This document shows positions 8,405 through 16,724 of a stretch of 53,064 bases of DNA, piece by piece (the first letter of the stretch is position 1; each line of letters begins with the position of its first letter). The notes beneath the pieces are model-generated. The model searched no databases, had not been told where the DNA came from, and saw nothing but the letters and a program-made list of their open reading frames with translations. The translations under genes and the position numbers were made by a program. This stretch comes from AC-52 sp044870295 (lineage in GTDB: Bacteria > Actinomycetota > UBA4738). The DNA lies in the NCBI GenBank assembly GCA_044870295.1, contig JBIOYQ010000021.1:1-53064 (forward strand). The letters run 5' to 3'.

Positions 8405-8979
8405 GTGCGCTCCCTCATGAGTCCCTCCACGTATTTCGCCAGCACGTCGACCTCCACGTTGACTCGATCACCGACCTCCGCCGTCCCCAGCGTGGTCACC
8501 TCCAGCGTGTACGGGATCAGGGCGACCCCGAACTCATTGCCCTTCACATCCGTGACGGTCAGGCTCACCCCGTCGACCGTTACGGAGCCCTTCTCCACCA
8601 GGTAGCGGGCCAAGTCGTCAGGAAGCTCGATCCGGAAGTCCTTGCCGGGCGGGGCGTCGTCGATCCGCGTGATGGTTCCCACGCCGTCCACATGTCCCTG
8701 CACGAGATGGCCGCCGAGCCGGGTCAGCAACGTGACCGGCCGCTCGAGGTTCACCGAGTCGCCCGCCTCCAGCGAGCCCAGCGAGGAACGAGCCAGGGTC
8801 TCGGGCGAGAGCTCGAAGGTCATGCGACCGTCGGTCCGCGCGACCACGGTCAGGCACACACCGTTGACCGCGACCGAGGCCGACACATCTGAGTCCGATG
8901 CCACCTTCGGGCCCGCGACGGTGAGCCTGGTCCCGACCTCGACGGCCGTGCCCAGCTCCTCAACGATCCCGGTGAACAT
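8401..8979 (-). CDS. ribE: Riboflavin synthase, alpha subunit type
   Basis: 192 aa, trimeric enzyme converting two lumazines to riboflavin. It has the internal duplication typical of the family. The first half begins MFTGIVEELGTAV and has SVAVNGVCLTV and GGHLVQGHVDGVG; the second repeats the pattern with GSVTVDGVSLTV. It overlaps ribD by 20 nt and ribBA by 4 nt, consistent with tight coupling inside the rib operon. Confidence 0.97.
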   Translation of the reverse strand: MFTGIVEELGTAVEVGTRLTVAGPKVASDSDVSASVAVNGVCLTVVARTDGRMTFELSPETLARSSLGSLEAGDSVNLERPVTLLTRLGGHLVQGHVDGVGTITRIDDAPPGKDFRIELPDDLARYLVEKGSVTVDGVSLTVTDVKGNEFGVALIPYTLEVTTLGTAEVGDRVNVEVDVLAKYVEGLMRERT

Positions 8980-10090
8980 CCGCCACCACCTTCAGGTCGT
9001 CGCCGACGGGTTCGATGGACCGGATCCGGAGCGGGATCGCGTCGGCGATGCTCGCCACCCCCTCCCCGGCCAAGACGCCGGGCGCGTCCACTCCCCCAAC
9101 GAGCTTGGGTGCCACGTAGAGGACGAGCCGATCGACCATCCCGGCCTCCACGGCACCCCAGGCGAGCGTCGCTCCACCTTCGATCAGGACGTTCTGCGCG
9201 TCACGCTTCCCCAGCGTCTCCAGCAGCGCCGGAAGCGCGACCCCGCCGTCGAGCGACGACGGGAGGACGATCACCTCGGCCCCCGCCCGCTCCCACTCCC
9301 GCTGAGCATCGGCCGGTGAGGCGTCGGTGGTCCCGATCAGCGTCGGCGCCTGGCCGTCGAACAGGTGGCCGACCGCGGGCAGTCGGCCTCGGCCATCCAG
9401 GACGACTCGGAGCGGCGCCCGGCCGCGATAGCCGGCGAGCCGAACGGTCAGGGAGGGGTTGTCCGACAGGGCGGTCCCGGAGCCAACAACGATGACGTCG
9501 GAGGCGGCTCGGAGACGATGGACGTCCTCCCGTGCTGCCTCGCCGCTGATCCAGGTGGACGATCCGTCCCGCGCTGCGATCTTGCCGTCCAGCGAAGCCG
9601 CCAGCTTCAGGGTGACGAAGGGCAGTCCCGTGCGCACGTGCTTGGCGAACCCGGCGATCAGGCCCGACGCGATCGGCTCAAGTACCCCGGTCGTGACGTC
9701 GACGCCCGACTCTTCGAGCAGACGCAAGCCGGCTCCATCCACCAGCGGATTGGGGTCGCGCATGGCCGCGACCACGTGGGCGATGCCGGCATCGCGGACG
9801 GCCGGCGCGCACGGGGGCGTCCGACCGACGTGGCTGCAGGGCTCCAGGGTCACATAGAGGGTGGCGCCGCGGGCCCGATCCCCCGCGAGACGGAGCGCGT
9901 GGACCTCGGCATGCGGGGTGCCGGGTCCCTCGTGCCAGCCTTCCCCCACGATCTCGCCATCGACGACGACGACGGCACCGACCATGGGATTGGGCGAGGC
10001 CAGGCCCAGCCCGCCGCGGGCGAGGTCGAGCGCCTGCCGCATGTGACTCTGGTGATCGCCACCCGCTCCGGTTCCCGGCGCGTCCGACAT
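8960..10090 (-). CDS. ribD: Riboflavin biosynthesis deaminase/reductase
   Basis: 376 aa bifunctional enzyme for the second and third steps of the pathway. The N-terminal deaminase domain has the zinc ligands HAE (60-62) and PCSHVGRTPPC (Cys85, Cys94). The C-terminal reductase domain starts at about residue 150 (PFVTLKLAASLDGKIA) and contains WISGEAAREDVHRLRA and NVLIEGGATLAWG. The ATG at 10088-10090 was chosen because it follows GGGAAAGG and starts just before the deaminase fold; the frame upstream is leader and riboswitch RNA. First gene of the operon controlled by the FMN riboswitch. Confidence 0.97.
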   Translation of the reverse strand: MSDAPGTGAGGDHQSHMRQALDLARGGLGLASPNPMVGAVVVVDGEIVGEGWHEGPGTPHAEVHALRLAGDRARGATLYVTLEPCSHVGRTPPCAPAVRDAGIAHVVAAMRDPNPLVDGAGLRLLEESGVDVTTGVLEPIASGLIAGFAKHVRTGLPFVTLKLAASLDGKIAARDGSSTWISGEAAREDVHRLRAASDVIVVGSGTALSDNPSLTVRLAGYRGRAPLRVVLDGRGRLPAVGHLFDGQAPTLIGTTDASPADAQREWERAGAEVIVLPSSLDGGVALPALLETLGKRDAQNVLIEGGATLAWGAVEAGMVDRLVLYVAPKLVGGVDAPGVLAGEGVASIADAIPLRIRSIEPVGDDLKVVADVHRDR

Positions 10091-10173
10091 CGCAATGCCT
10101 TTCCCGGGGCGGTGCGATGAGGAGGGAGCGAACGACACGCGCGATCGGCTCATGCCGACGCGACAGCGTGCCC

Positions 10174-10292
10174 GTCCTCTCCCATCCCGACTGTACGGTC
10201 GGTCCCGGAGTTTCACCGGGTCCACCCCCGAGTGGCTCTCGGGGGGTCGCGGACTCTCACCGCCGGTGGGGAATCTCACCCCGCCCCGAAGA
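10174..10292 (-). ncRNA. FMN riboswitch (RFN element)
   Basis: On the minus strand the hallmark RFN blocks appear in order: GGGGCGGGGTGAGATTCCCC and ACCGGCGGTGAGAGTCC at the 5' side, a GC-rich variable hairpin (CCCCCGAGAG...CTCGGGGG), then GGTGAAACTCCGGGACCGAC and AGTCGGGATGGGAGAGGA at the 3' side. It lies about 84 nt upstream of ribD in the only gap that precedes the rib operon. FMN binding should repress ribD-E-BA-H. The expression platform (10091-10173) has a CTCCTC stretch that could pair with the GAGAGGA end of the aptamer and a short SD before ribD, but I cannot tell transcriptional from translational control. Confidence 0.95.
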
Positions 10293-10315
10293 CGAGCTAT
10301 CGATTGCTGGTGGAA

Positions 10316-10321
10316 AGTATA
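10316..10321 (-). promoter_or_regulatory. Candidate -10 of the riboflavin operon
   Basis: TATACT on the minus strand, about 24 nt upstream of the riboswitch aptamer, so transcription would start just before the aptamer. The -35 region is GC-rich and not recognisable. Confidence 0.5.
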
Positions 10322-10358
10322 GCGAGGGGACGGCAGGCGGCAGGCGGCGAAGGGTCGA

Positions 10359-11288
10359 TCAGGCGGAGCGGCGATCGACGGCGAAGGAGGAGTTCGGCTC
10401 CCGCTTGGCGAACTGCTTCATCTCGGTGGCCACCGCGACGGCTTCGCCGTAGTGGCCGAATCGCCGGCTCATGGTCGAGGCCACCCCCACGGAGATGGTG
10501 AGGATGGGGAAGCTTTTGGGGGTTCCCTGCCGGTCACGCACCTCGATGAAGCCACGCTCGGCGTCCTCCTGGTCGTAGAGGGTTGGAGCCAGCCCGTCGA
10601 ATCGGTCGCACAGAGTCTTGGCCACCGTCTCGGCCTGGTCGGGCTCGACCAGGATCACGAAGTCGTCGCCGCCGACGTGGCCCACGAACCCGGCCGGGCC
10701 GGCCACCTCGTGTACGGTCTCGGTCACCAGCCGGGCCAGGGCCTGGATGGCCCGGTCGCCCCGCACGAATCCATAGTTGTCGGTGTAGGCCTTGAAGTGG
10801 TCGAGGTCGGCGTAGAGCAACGCGAACGGATGCTCCTCCGACACCCGGCGTCGGATCTCCTCCTGCACGCGGATGTTGCCCGGCAGCCCCGTCAACGGCG
10901 ACAGGGCCCGCATCTCCCGCGCCCGGCGAAGCGTCCCCTTCACCCGAGCCAGCAGCTCGACCGGGTCGAACGGCTTGATGATGTAGTCGTCCGCACCGGA
11001 GGACAGCCCGAGGACCTTGTCGGAGGAGAGCGCTTTCGCCGTGAGCATGATGATGCTGGAGGAGCTGGTGCGGGGGTCGCGCCGCAACCGTTGGGCAACC
11101 TCGAAGCCGTCGAGCTTCGGCATCATGACGTCCAGCAGCACCAGGTCGGGACGGAGCTCGATGGCCCGGCTCAGCCCTTCCTCACCGTTGGACGCCACCG
11201 TCACGTCGTAGCCGGCGGAGCGCAGGTTCACCTCGACGAACCGCGCCACATCCGGATCGTCGTCCACCACCAGGACGGACTCGGACAT
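10359..11288 (-). CDS. Response regulator with degenerate GGDEF (GGDDF) output domain
   Basis: 309 aa, cytoplasmic. The receiver domain (about 1-125) has the acidic pocket Asp9-Asp11, phospho-acceptor Asp53 (LVLLDVMMPKLDG), Thr83 and Lys105 (KPF). A short linker leads to a GGDEF-family domain (about 130-300) with LTGLPGN, YADLDHFKAYTDNYGF and the signature GGDDF (206-210). The fourth position is Asp instead of Glu, and no RxxD inhibitory site precedes it, so diguanylate cyclase activity is uncertain; it may be a sensor or binding domain. The ATG shares one base with the rpe stop (TGATG), so it is coupled to rpe. The cognate kinase is not evident. Confidence 0.93.
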   Translation of the reverse strand: MSESVLVVDDDPDVARFVEVNLRSAGYDVTVASNGEEGLSRAIELRPDLVLLDVMMPKLDGFEVAQRLRRDPRTSSSSIIMLTAKALSSDKVLGLSSGADDYIIKPFDPVELLARVKGTLRRAREMRALSPLTGLPGNIRVQEEIRRRVSEEHPFALLYADLDHFKAYTDNYGFVRGDRAIQALARLVTETVHEVAGPAGFVGHVGGDDFVILVEPDQAETVAKTLCDRFDGLAPTLYDQEDAERGFIEVRDRQGTPKSFPILTISVGVASTMSRRFGHYGEAVAVATEMKQFAKREPNSSFAVDRRSA

Positions 11289-11959
11289 CAGCTCCCCCCC
11301 TTGAGCGCGGCGAGGCGGCGGGCGGCTTGGCCGGGATCGGGGGCCTTGAAGATGGAGGAGGCCGCCGCCAGCACGGTGGCCCCAGCGGCCAGACAGCGGG
11401 GCGCGGTGCGTTCGTTGATCCCGCCGTCGACCTCGACCTCGACGGACAGCCCCTGCCGGTCGATCTCCTCACGAACCTCTTCGATCTTGGGGAGGGCGTC
11501 CTCGAGGAAGGACTGGCCGGCCCACCCGGGGTGGACGCTCATGACCAGGACCCGATCGAGCTGCTCCAAGAGGGGGAAGACCTCCTTGACCGGCGTGTCC
11601 GGGTTCACGGCCAGGCCGGCCCGCATGCCCAGGCGCTGAGCCTCGGCGACGGTCTCGGCCGGGTCCTCAACGGCCTCCCAGTGGCTGGTGACGATGTCCG
11701 CCCCGGCCTTGGCGAAGTCAGGGAACAGCCTGGCGGGCCGCTCCACCATCAGATGGCAGTGCAGCGGCAGGTCGGTGACCCGGCGCACGCCTTCCACCAC
11801 GACCGGACCCACCGACAGGACGGGTACGAATTGGGCGTCCATACAGTCGATATGGATTAGTTCGACGTGCCGCTCCACCAGCTTTATCTGATCGGCCAGA
11901 TAGGCGTGGTCGGCCGAGAGGATCGAAGCGGCGATCTTCCCCCTGCCCTCCGGCGGCAT
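11288..11959 (-). CDS. rpe: Ribulose-phosphate 3-epimerase
   Basis: 223 aa TIM-barrel enzyme of the pentose phosphate pathway. Motifs: KIAASILSADHAYL, IHIDCMDAQFVP with the first catalytic Asp, LHCHLMVERP, VLVMSVHPGWAGQSF (often NPG or EPG in relatives) and VEVDGGI with the second catalytic Asp. It follows fmt by 12 nt and overlaps the response regulator by one base. The fmt-rpe-rib proximity is a known actinobacterial arrangement. Confidence 0.95.
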   Translation of the reverse strand: MPPEGRGKIAASILSADHAYLADQIKLVERHVELIHIDCMDAQFVPVLSVGPVVVEGVRRVTDLPLHCHLMVERPARLFPDFAKAGADIVTSHWEAVEDPAETVAEAQRLGMRAGLAVNPDTPVKEVFPLLEQLDRVLVMSVHPGWAGQSFLEDALPKIEEVREEIDRQGLSVEVEVDGGINERTAPRCLAAGATVLAAASSIFKAPDPGQAARRLAALKGGS

Positions 11960-11971
11960 CTCGGCCGGATT

Positions 11972-12937
11972 CTACGCTCGGCCTGGGCCCTCCCCGGGAA
12001 CCGATCCAAGCAATTCCCCCAGCTCGGGACGGTAGCCTCGAACGAAGTCCGCGCCGGACATCCGGCGGCGGCCCTCCGGCTGGACCTCCTCGAGCCGCAG
12101 GGCTCCATGGCCGGCCATCACCACCAGCCCATCCTTGCCCGCTTCGATCACCGACCCGAGCTGCCGCGCCGCGAAGTCGACTTCCTGCCACACCGAGGCC
12201 CGGACCACCCCCAGACGGCGGCCCCGGAACGACGTGACCGCTCCAGGCTCGGGCGCGAGGGCCCGGACCAACCGGACGGTCTCCACGGGCTTCCTGCCCC
12301 AGTCGATCACACGATCGTCTGGCTTGAGCTTGGGAGCGAAGGTCGCCTCCTCATGGTCTTGGGGCCGCTCCTCGATGCTTCCCGCGGCGAGTCCATCGAG
12401 GGTCGCGACCAGCACTCGCCCACCTATCTCAGCCAGGCGGTCGCCCAGAGAACCGGCGTCCTCGTCCGATCCGATCTCGGTCGACTCCTGGAGAAGGATG
12501 GGCCCGGTGTCCATCCCTTCGTCCATCCGGATGGTGGTGACCCCCGTGACGTCCACCCCAGCGAGGATGGCGCGCTGGACGGGCGCCGCGCCGCGCAGCT
12601 TGGGCAACAGGGAGAAGTGGACGTTCACCGGACCGACGGCCGGAAGCGCCAGGACGGACGCCGGAACGATCTCGCCGTAGGCGACCACCGCCAGGATGTC
12701 GGGCTCGGCTTCGGCCAGCGTCTGGAACCCGGAACCGCTCTTGACGGTCTCCACTTCCTCCAAGGGGAGATCGAGGCCACGGGCTGCCTCGGCCACCGGC
12801 GTCGGCAGCAGGCGGTTGCCGCGTCCGCCCGGCCGAGGGACCCGGGTCACCACCCGGACCACCTCGTGGGAGGAACCGGCCACCGCTTTCAGTGACGGGA
12901 CGGACCACCTGGCGTTCCCCAGGAACACCACGCGCAT
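11972..12937 (-). CDS. fmt: Methionyl-tRNA formyltransferase
   Basis: 321 aa. Formylates initiator Met-tRNA with 10-formyl-THF. It starts MRVVFLGNARWSVPSLKAV and has the substrate motif NVHFSLLPKLRGAAPVQ and GVTTIRMDEGMDTGPIL. The C-terminal OB-like domain carries GRRLGVVRA. The ATG at 12935-12937 was chosen because it begins at the conserved first beta strand; the frame extends upstream only as low-complexity sequence. It follows def by 31 nt, forming the usual def-fmt pair. Confidence 0.96.
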   Translation of the reverse strand: MRVVFLGNARWSVPSLKAVAGSSHEVVRVVTRVPRPGGRGNRLLPTPVAEAARGLDLPLEEVETVKSGSGFQTLAEAEPDILAVVAYGEIVPASVLALPAVGPVNVHFSLLPKLRGAAPVQRAILAGVDVTGVTTIRMDEGMDTGPILLQESTEIGSDEDAGSLGDRLAEIGGRVLVATLDGLAAGSIEERPQDHEEATFAPKLKPDDRVIDWGRKPVETVRLVRALAPEPGAVTSFRGRRLGVVRASVWQEVDFAARQLGSVIEAGKDGLVVMAGHGALRLEEVQPEGRRRMSGADFVRGYRPELGELLGSVPGEGPGRA

Positions 12938-12968
12938 GGATCCTCTCCCGGCGCCGGCAGCGGCGTGG

Positions 12969-13499
12969 CTAGCGGTCGGCGGACCTTCGGAAGCGGTCGG
13001 AGCCGGCCCCGAGGTCACGGTCCAGCAGGTCCGCCATGGCCTGCCGGCGGTCGTCCTCGGGCAGACGGTCGATGAACAGCATCCCGTTCACGTGGTCGGT
13101 CTCGTGCTGGAAGATCCTGGCCCGAAGCCCCTCGCCTTCGAAGGAGACCGGCCGGCCCCGGAGGTCCTGCCCGGTGAGGCGGACCCTCATGGCCCGGCCG
13201 GTCGGATACCAGAGGTTCGGAATGGACAGGCAGCCCTCTTCTTCCAGTTGCTCACCCTCGTGCTCGGACAGAACTGGGTTGGCGACCGCGGCGGGCCCGG
13301 TGCCGTCGTTGGCGTCGAACACGAAGAACCGCAGCGACAGCCCGACCTGCGGCGCGGCCAGGCCGACGCCGGGGGCGTCGTACATGGTCTCGATCATGTC
13401 CTCGTAGAGCTTCCGCATCAGCTCGTCGAAGACCTCGACGTCTCGGCATGGCTCGCGCAAGACCGGGTCACCGAACTTCCGGATGGGCAGGACGCTCAC
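12969..13499 (-). CDS. def: Peptide deformylase
   Basis: 176 aa metalloenzyme that removes the N-formyl group from nascent proteins. All three motifs are intact: GVGLAAPQVG (44-53), EGCLSIP (metal ligand Cys90) and QHETDHVNG (ligands His132 and His136, catalytic Glu133). The GTG at 13497-13499 gives the usual VLPIRKFGDPVL opening; longer frames overlap priA. It lies 17 nt after priA. Confidence 0.97.
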   Translation of the reverse strand: MSVLPIRKFGDPVLREPCRDVEVFDELMRKLYEDMIETMYDAPGVGLAAPQVGLSLRFFVFDANDGTGPAAVANPVLSEHEGEQLEEEGCLSIPNLWYPTGRAMRVRLTGQDLRGRPVSFEGEGLRARIFQHETDHVNGMLFIDRLPEDDRRQAMADLLDRDLGAGSDRFRRSADR

Positions 13500-13516
13500 A
13501 CTTCCTCCGTCGCGGT

Positions 13517-15328
13517 CTAGAGCTGGGGCTCCGCTTCGATCCGCTCGACGACTCCGTCGGCGGCGAGCCGTCGCACCTCTCGACCGAACCGATCGAAGCC
13601 GGCCTGGTCGACGGTCACCAAGCATAGCGTCCGCCCGTGGCCGGACCGACCCTCAGCAACAGCGTCGACGGGTGCGGAGACGACCACGTTCGCGCCAAGC
13701 GACTGGAGGGTCGGCGGAAGGTCCTCGCTCCCCTCCATGCGGAAGACCGGGTGGCCGGCCGGGAACCCCGCTTCGGCCCGGCGCTTCGCCTCGGCAAGGA
13801 GGAAGGGGACCGGGTCCCACCGGACGAGCGCCTGGATGGCCGGATGGCCCGGACGACGAGACTGGGCCAGCACACGGCCCCCACCCGAGCGCGGTCCGGC
13901 CCAGGCGGCGGCCTCCATCCACGTTGCCAGGGCCTGCTCCCCCGCCGTCATGCCGGCCCTGGCCAGGGCGCGATCGGGGTCGAGGATCGCCACCAGGTCC
14001 AGCTTGACGGGGCCGATCTCCTTCACCGCCGCCGCGGTCCCCACGACCACTCGACCGGGACCCGGCCGTGGGGGCGCGTCCTTGCCGGTGTCCAGATCGA
14101 CCGGCAGGGACGTCCTCCGCCGCGCCCACTCGGCGATGCGCTCGGTCCCGGCGGGCTCCACCCCGAAGGCCGAGCCACCACAGTTCGCGCAACGGCCGGC
14201 CGAGCCGCAGGTCCTGCACCGGGCGCGCCCCTCCTCGATGCCGATCGGCCCGTGGCACACGGCGCAGGCGGCCTGCTCCCCACACGTCCGGCAGACCCTG
14301 GCGATGCCGTAGCCTCGGCGAGACACGATCAGCGCCCCGGACCGGGCCTTCTTCAGCAAGGATCCAAGGCGCGTCGAGCGGTCCTCCGCTTCGGGCGCCA
14401 CCGTTTCCACGAGCGGCGATGCTGCCCGCTCGACGGTCCGGGGAGGCCGGGCAAGCTGCACGCTCCCGGCAGCGACGGCCAGGGCCGTCTCCACCGACGG
14501 CGAGAACGAGGCCAGCACGCATGCCGCCCTCTGCAGTCTGGCCCGTGCCGCGGCCACCTCGCGCACGTGGTAGTAGGGCGAGCGCTCTTCGCGATGGCCC
14601 GGGTGGACCTCGCGGCTGATCCAGATCAGTCCCAGCCGCTCCAGCGGCGCGAACACAGCCGGCCGCGTCCCCACCACCACCTCGTACCGCCCGGACCGGA
14701 TCTCCAGCCAGGTCCGGTACCGGTCGTGGGCATCGCCGCCCAGGAAGCTGACCGCCCGACCACCCATTCGCTCCAGAACCGCGGACGCCGTCGCGGGGAC
14801 CGGGTCGGCTTCGGGGACCAGCACGAGCGCCTGGCGACCGGCGGCCACGCAGGCTTCGACGGCAGCCGCGCACACCTCGACCTCGTCCTCCGGCAGCGGC
14901 CGCAGCCAGGTCACGCGTCCGGCTCCCAGGAGCTCCGCGCCTCCGTAACCCCCGAGCACGGTCGTGGGTCCTCCCACCGATGCGGGTGGGTGCTCCCGAA
15001 GATCGACGTGACCCTCCTCGCCCGCCACGCGAGGCGGATGGGACCGCTCGATGACGGTGGACAAGGGAGCGAGATACCGATCCGAGACCCATCGCAGCAC
15101 TTCCAGCATGGCGGGGTCGAAGAACCTCACCGCCGATCGAATCGACCGGACCGGAAGCAACCGACCGCCGGGGACATCGGAGGCCGGTCCGAGGATCCAT
15201 CCCTTCATGGTCCGGCCGTGGAACGGCACCGACACCAGGCTCCCCACGCCGGCCTCCTGCCCTTCCTTCAACAGATAGGTGAAGGGGCGGTCCAGGGCCA
15301 GGCGCGGAACGGAGACACAGACGTCCAC
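13517..15328 (-). CDS. priA: Primosomal protein N' (PriA-like), helicase motifs lost
   Basis: 603 aa. It has the PriA N-terminal DNA-binding domain (VSVPRLALDRPFTYLL, VPFHGRTMKGWILG) and the paired-zinc Cys region CRTCGEQAACAVCHGP...CRTCGSAGRCANCGG. The Walker A loop (GxTGSGKT) is absent, and where DEEH is expected the sequence reads ISREVHPGHREERSPYYHVREVA. This fits actinobacterial PriA homologues, which also lack ATPase motifs. The role is thus likely replication-restart primosome assembly without helicase activity. GTG start at 15326-15328. Confidence 0.92.
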   Translation of the reverse strand: MDVCVSVPRLALDRPFTYLLKEGQEAGVGSLVSVPFHGRTMKGWILGPASDVPGGRLLPVRSIRSAVRFFDPAMLEVLRWVSDRYLAPLSTVIERSHPPRVAGEEGHVDLREHPPASVGGPTTVLGGYGGAELLGAGRVTWLRPLPEDEVEVCAAAVEACVAAGRQALVLVPEADPVPATASAVLERMGGRAVSFLGGDAHDRYRTWLEIRSGRYEVVVGTRPAVFAPLERLGLIWISREVHPGHREERSPYYHVREVAAARARLQRAACVLASFSPSVETALAVAAGSVQLARPPRTVERAASPLVETVAPEAEDRSTRLGSLLKKARSGALIVSRRGYGIARVCRTCGEQAACAVCHGPIGIEEGRARCRTCGSAGRCANCGGSAFGVEPAGTERIAEWARRRTSLPVDLDTGKDAPPRPGPGRVVVGTAAAVKEIGPVKLDLVAILDPDRALARAGMTAGEQALATWMEAAAWAGPRSGGGRVLAQSRRPGHPAIQALVRWDPVPFLLAEAKRRAEAGFPAGHPVFRMEGSEDLPPTLQSLGANVVVSAPVDAVAEGRSGHGRTLCLVTVDQAGFDRFGREVRRLAADGVVERIEAEPQL

Positions 15329-15371
15329 CGGGCCCGAGAGGAGGTCGGATCCCGACGGTGCGGGCGGCCGG

Positions 15372-16559
15372 CTAGTCGAAGGCGCTGCGGAGCTCGTCGG
15401 CCTTGTCGGTCTCTTCCCAGGGGAAGCCCTTACGGCCGAAGTGGCCGTAGGCGGCGGTGTCCTGGTAGATGGGGCGGCGCAGGTCGAGGTGCTCGATGAT
15501 CGCGGCGGGACGGAAGTCGAACAACTCCGTGATCACGTCGACCAGCCGCACCGGGTCCACCTGGTGCGTCCCAAACGTGTCGACCGACAGCGACACCGGA
15601 TGGGCAGTGCCGATCGCGTACGCCACCTGGAGCTGCAAACGTTCGGCCAGGCCGGCCGCGACGACGTTCTTGGCGACGTACCTCCCCATGTAGGCGGCGG
15701 AGCGGTCCACCTTGGTCGGGTCCTTGCCGGAGAAGCACCCCCCACCGTGCGGGGCCATGGCGCCGTAGGAGTCGACCATGATCTTGCGTCCGGTCAGCCC
15801 GGTGTCGGCCTTCGGGCCGCCGATCTCGAACCGGCCCGTCGGATTGACCAGGATGCGGACGCCCTCGGCCTCCAGCGCCACCTCGCGCAGGACCGGCTCG
15901 ATCACCTCGGCGATCACGTCGGGCTTGAGGAGGCTGTCGATGTCCACTTCCTCGCGGTGCTGGGCGGAGATGACCACCGTGTCGATGCGAACCGGCCGGC
16001 CGTCGTCGTATTCGATGGTGACCTGGCTCTTCCCGTCCGGCCGGAGGTATGGAAGCACGCCGGCGCGACGCACTTCCGCCAAGCGCTTGGCCAGGCGGTG
16101 CGCCACGGCGATCGGCATGGGCATCAGCTCTTCGGTGTCCCCGCAGGCGTAGCCGATCATCATCCCCTGGTCGCCGGCTCCGGTTTCGTCGAACACGTCC
16201 GCCCGGCCTTCATGTCTGACCTCGAAGGACTTGTCGACGCCGACGGCGATGTCCGTCGACTGCGGCTGGATGGCCACGATCACGCCGCACGTGTCGCCGT
16301 CGATCCCGAACTTCGCATCCGTGTAGCCGATCGACTTGATCGTGTCCCGGACGACCTTCGGGATCTCCACGTAGGTCGACGTGGTGATCTCGCCGGCCAC
16401 GAACGCCACCCCGGTGGTGACCAGGGTCTCGCAGGCCACGCGGCCCAAGGGGTCGTCCGTCAGCACCGCGTCGAGCACGGCGTCGGAGATCTGGTCGGCC
16501 AGCTTGTCCGGATGGCCTTCCGTCACGGACTCGGATGTGAAGAGATAGCGCCTGCTCAC
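15372..16559 (-). CDS. metK: S-adenosylmethionine synthetase
   Basis: 395 aa, makes SAM from methionine and ATP. Begins MSRRYLFTSESVTEGHPDKL and carries GAGDQGMMIGYA (adenine loop), GRFEIGGPKADTGLTGRK and the P-loop-like GGGCFSGKDPTKVDRS. The GTG at 16557-16559 was chosen because the family opening begins there; the open frame above it is antisense to the BNR-repeat gene and is not coding. There is no Shine-Dalgarno sequence and a TATAAT sits 9 nt upstream, so the mRNA may be leaderless. No SAM riboswitch is visible. It ends 43 nt before priA. Confidence 0.97.
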   Translation of the reverse strand: MSRRYLFTSESVTEGHPDKLADQISDAVLDAVLTDDPLGRVACETLVTTGVAFVAGEITTSTYVEIPKVVRDTIKSIGYTDAKFGIDGDTCGVIVAIQPQSTDIAVGVDKSFEVRHEGRADVFDETGAGDQGMMIGYACGDTEELMPMPIAVAHRLAKRLAEVRRAGVLPYLRPDGKSQVTIEYDDGRPVRIDTVVISAQHREEVDIDSLLKPDVIAEVIEPVLREVALEAEGVRILVNPTGRFEIGGPKADTGLTGRKIMVDSYGAMAPHGGGCFSGKDPTKVDRSAAYMGRYVAKNVVAAGLAERLQLQVAYAIGTAHPVSLSVDTFGTHQVDPVRLVDVITELFDFRPAAIIEHLDLRRPIYQDTAAYGHFGRKGFPWEETDKADELRSAFD

Positions 16560-16568
16560 GATCGGCGG

Positions 16569-16574
16569 ATTATA
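16569..16574 (-). promoter_or_regulatory. -10 element immediately upstream of metK
   Basis: Perfect TATAAT on the minus strand with only 9 nt to the GTG. A start site 7 nt downstream would give a leader of 0-3 nt. No clear -35. Confidence 0.6.
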
Positions 16575-16724
16575 GCCGCGCGGAGGACCCCTCCCCCGCA
16601 TCCGGGCGCAGGCATCAAAGGGCCTGGCTGTTCGACGGAGACCTTGACGGCCCGAGTGGGCCAGCCTAGGTTCTGCCCGGGCATCCCGGGCGTGGGAGGA
16701 GACCCGAGAAGGAGGGGGACCTCG

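Noticed and set aside
16560..16724. SAM riboswitch before metK
   Set aside because: No SAM-I/II/IV type motif is visible, and the TATAAT sits only 9 nt from the start codon, leaving no room for a leader.
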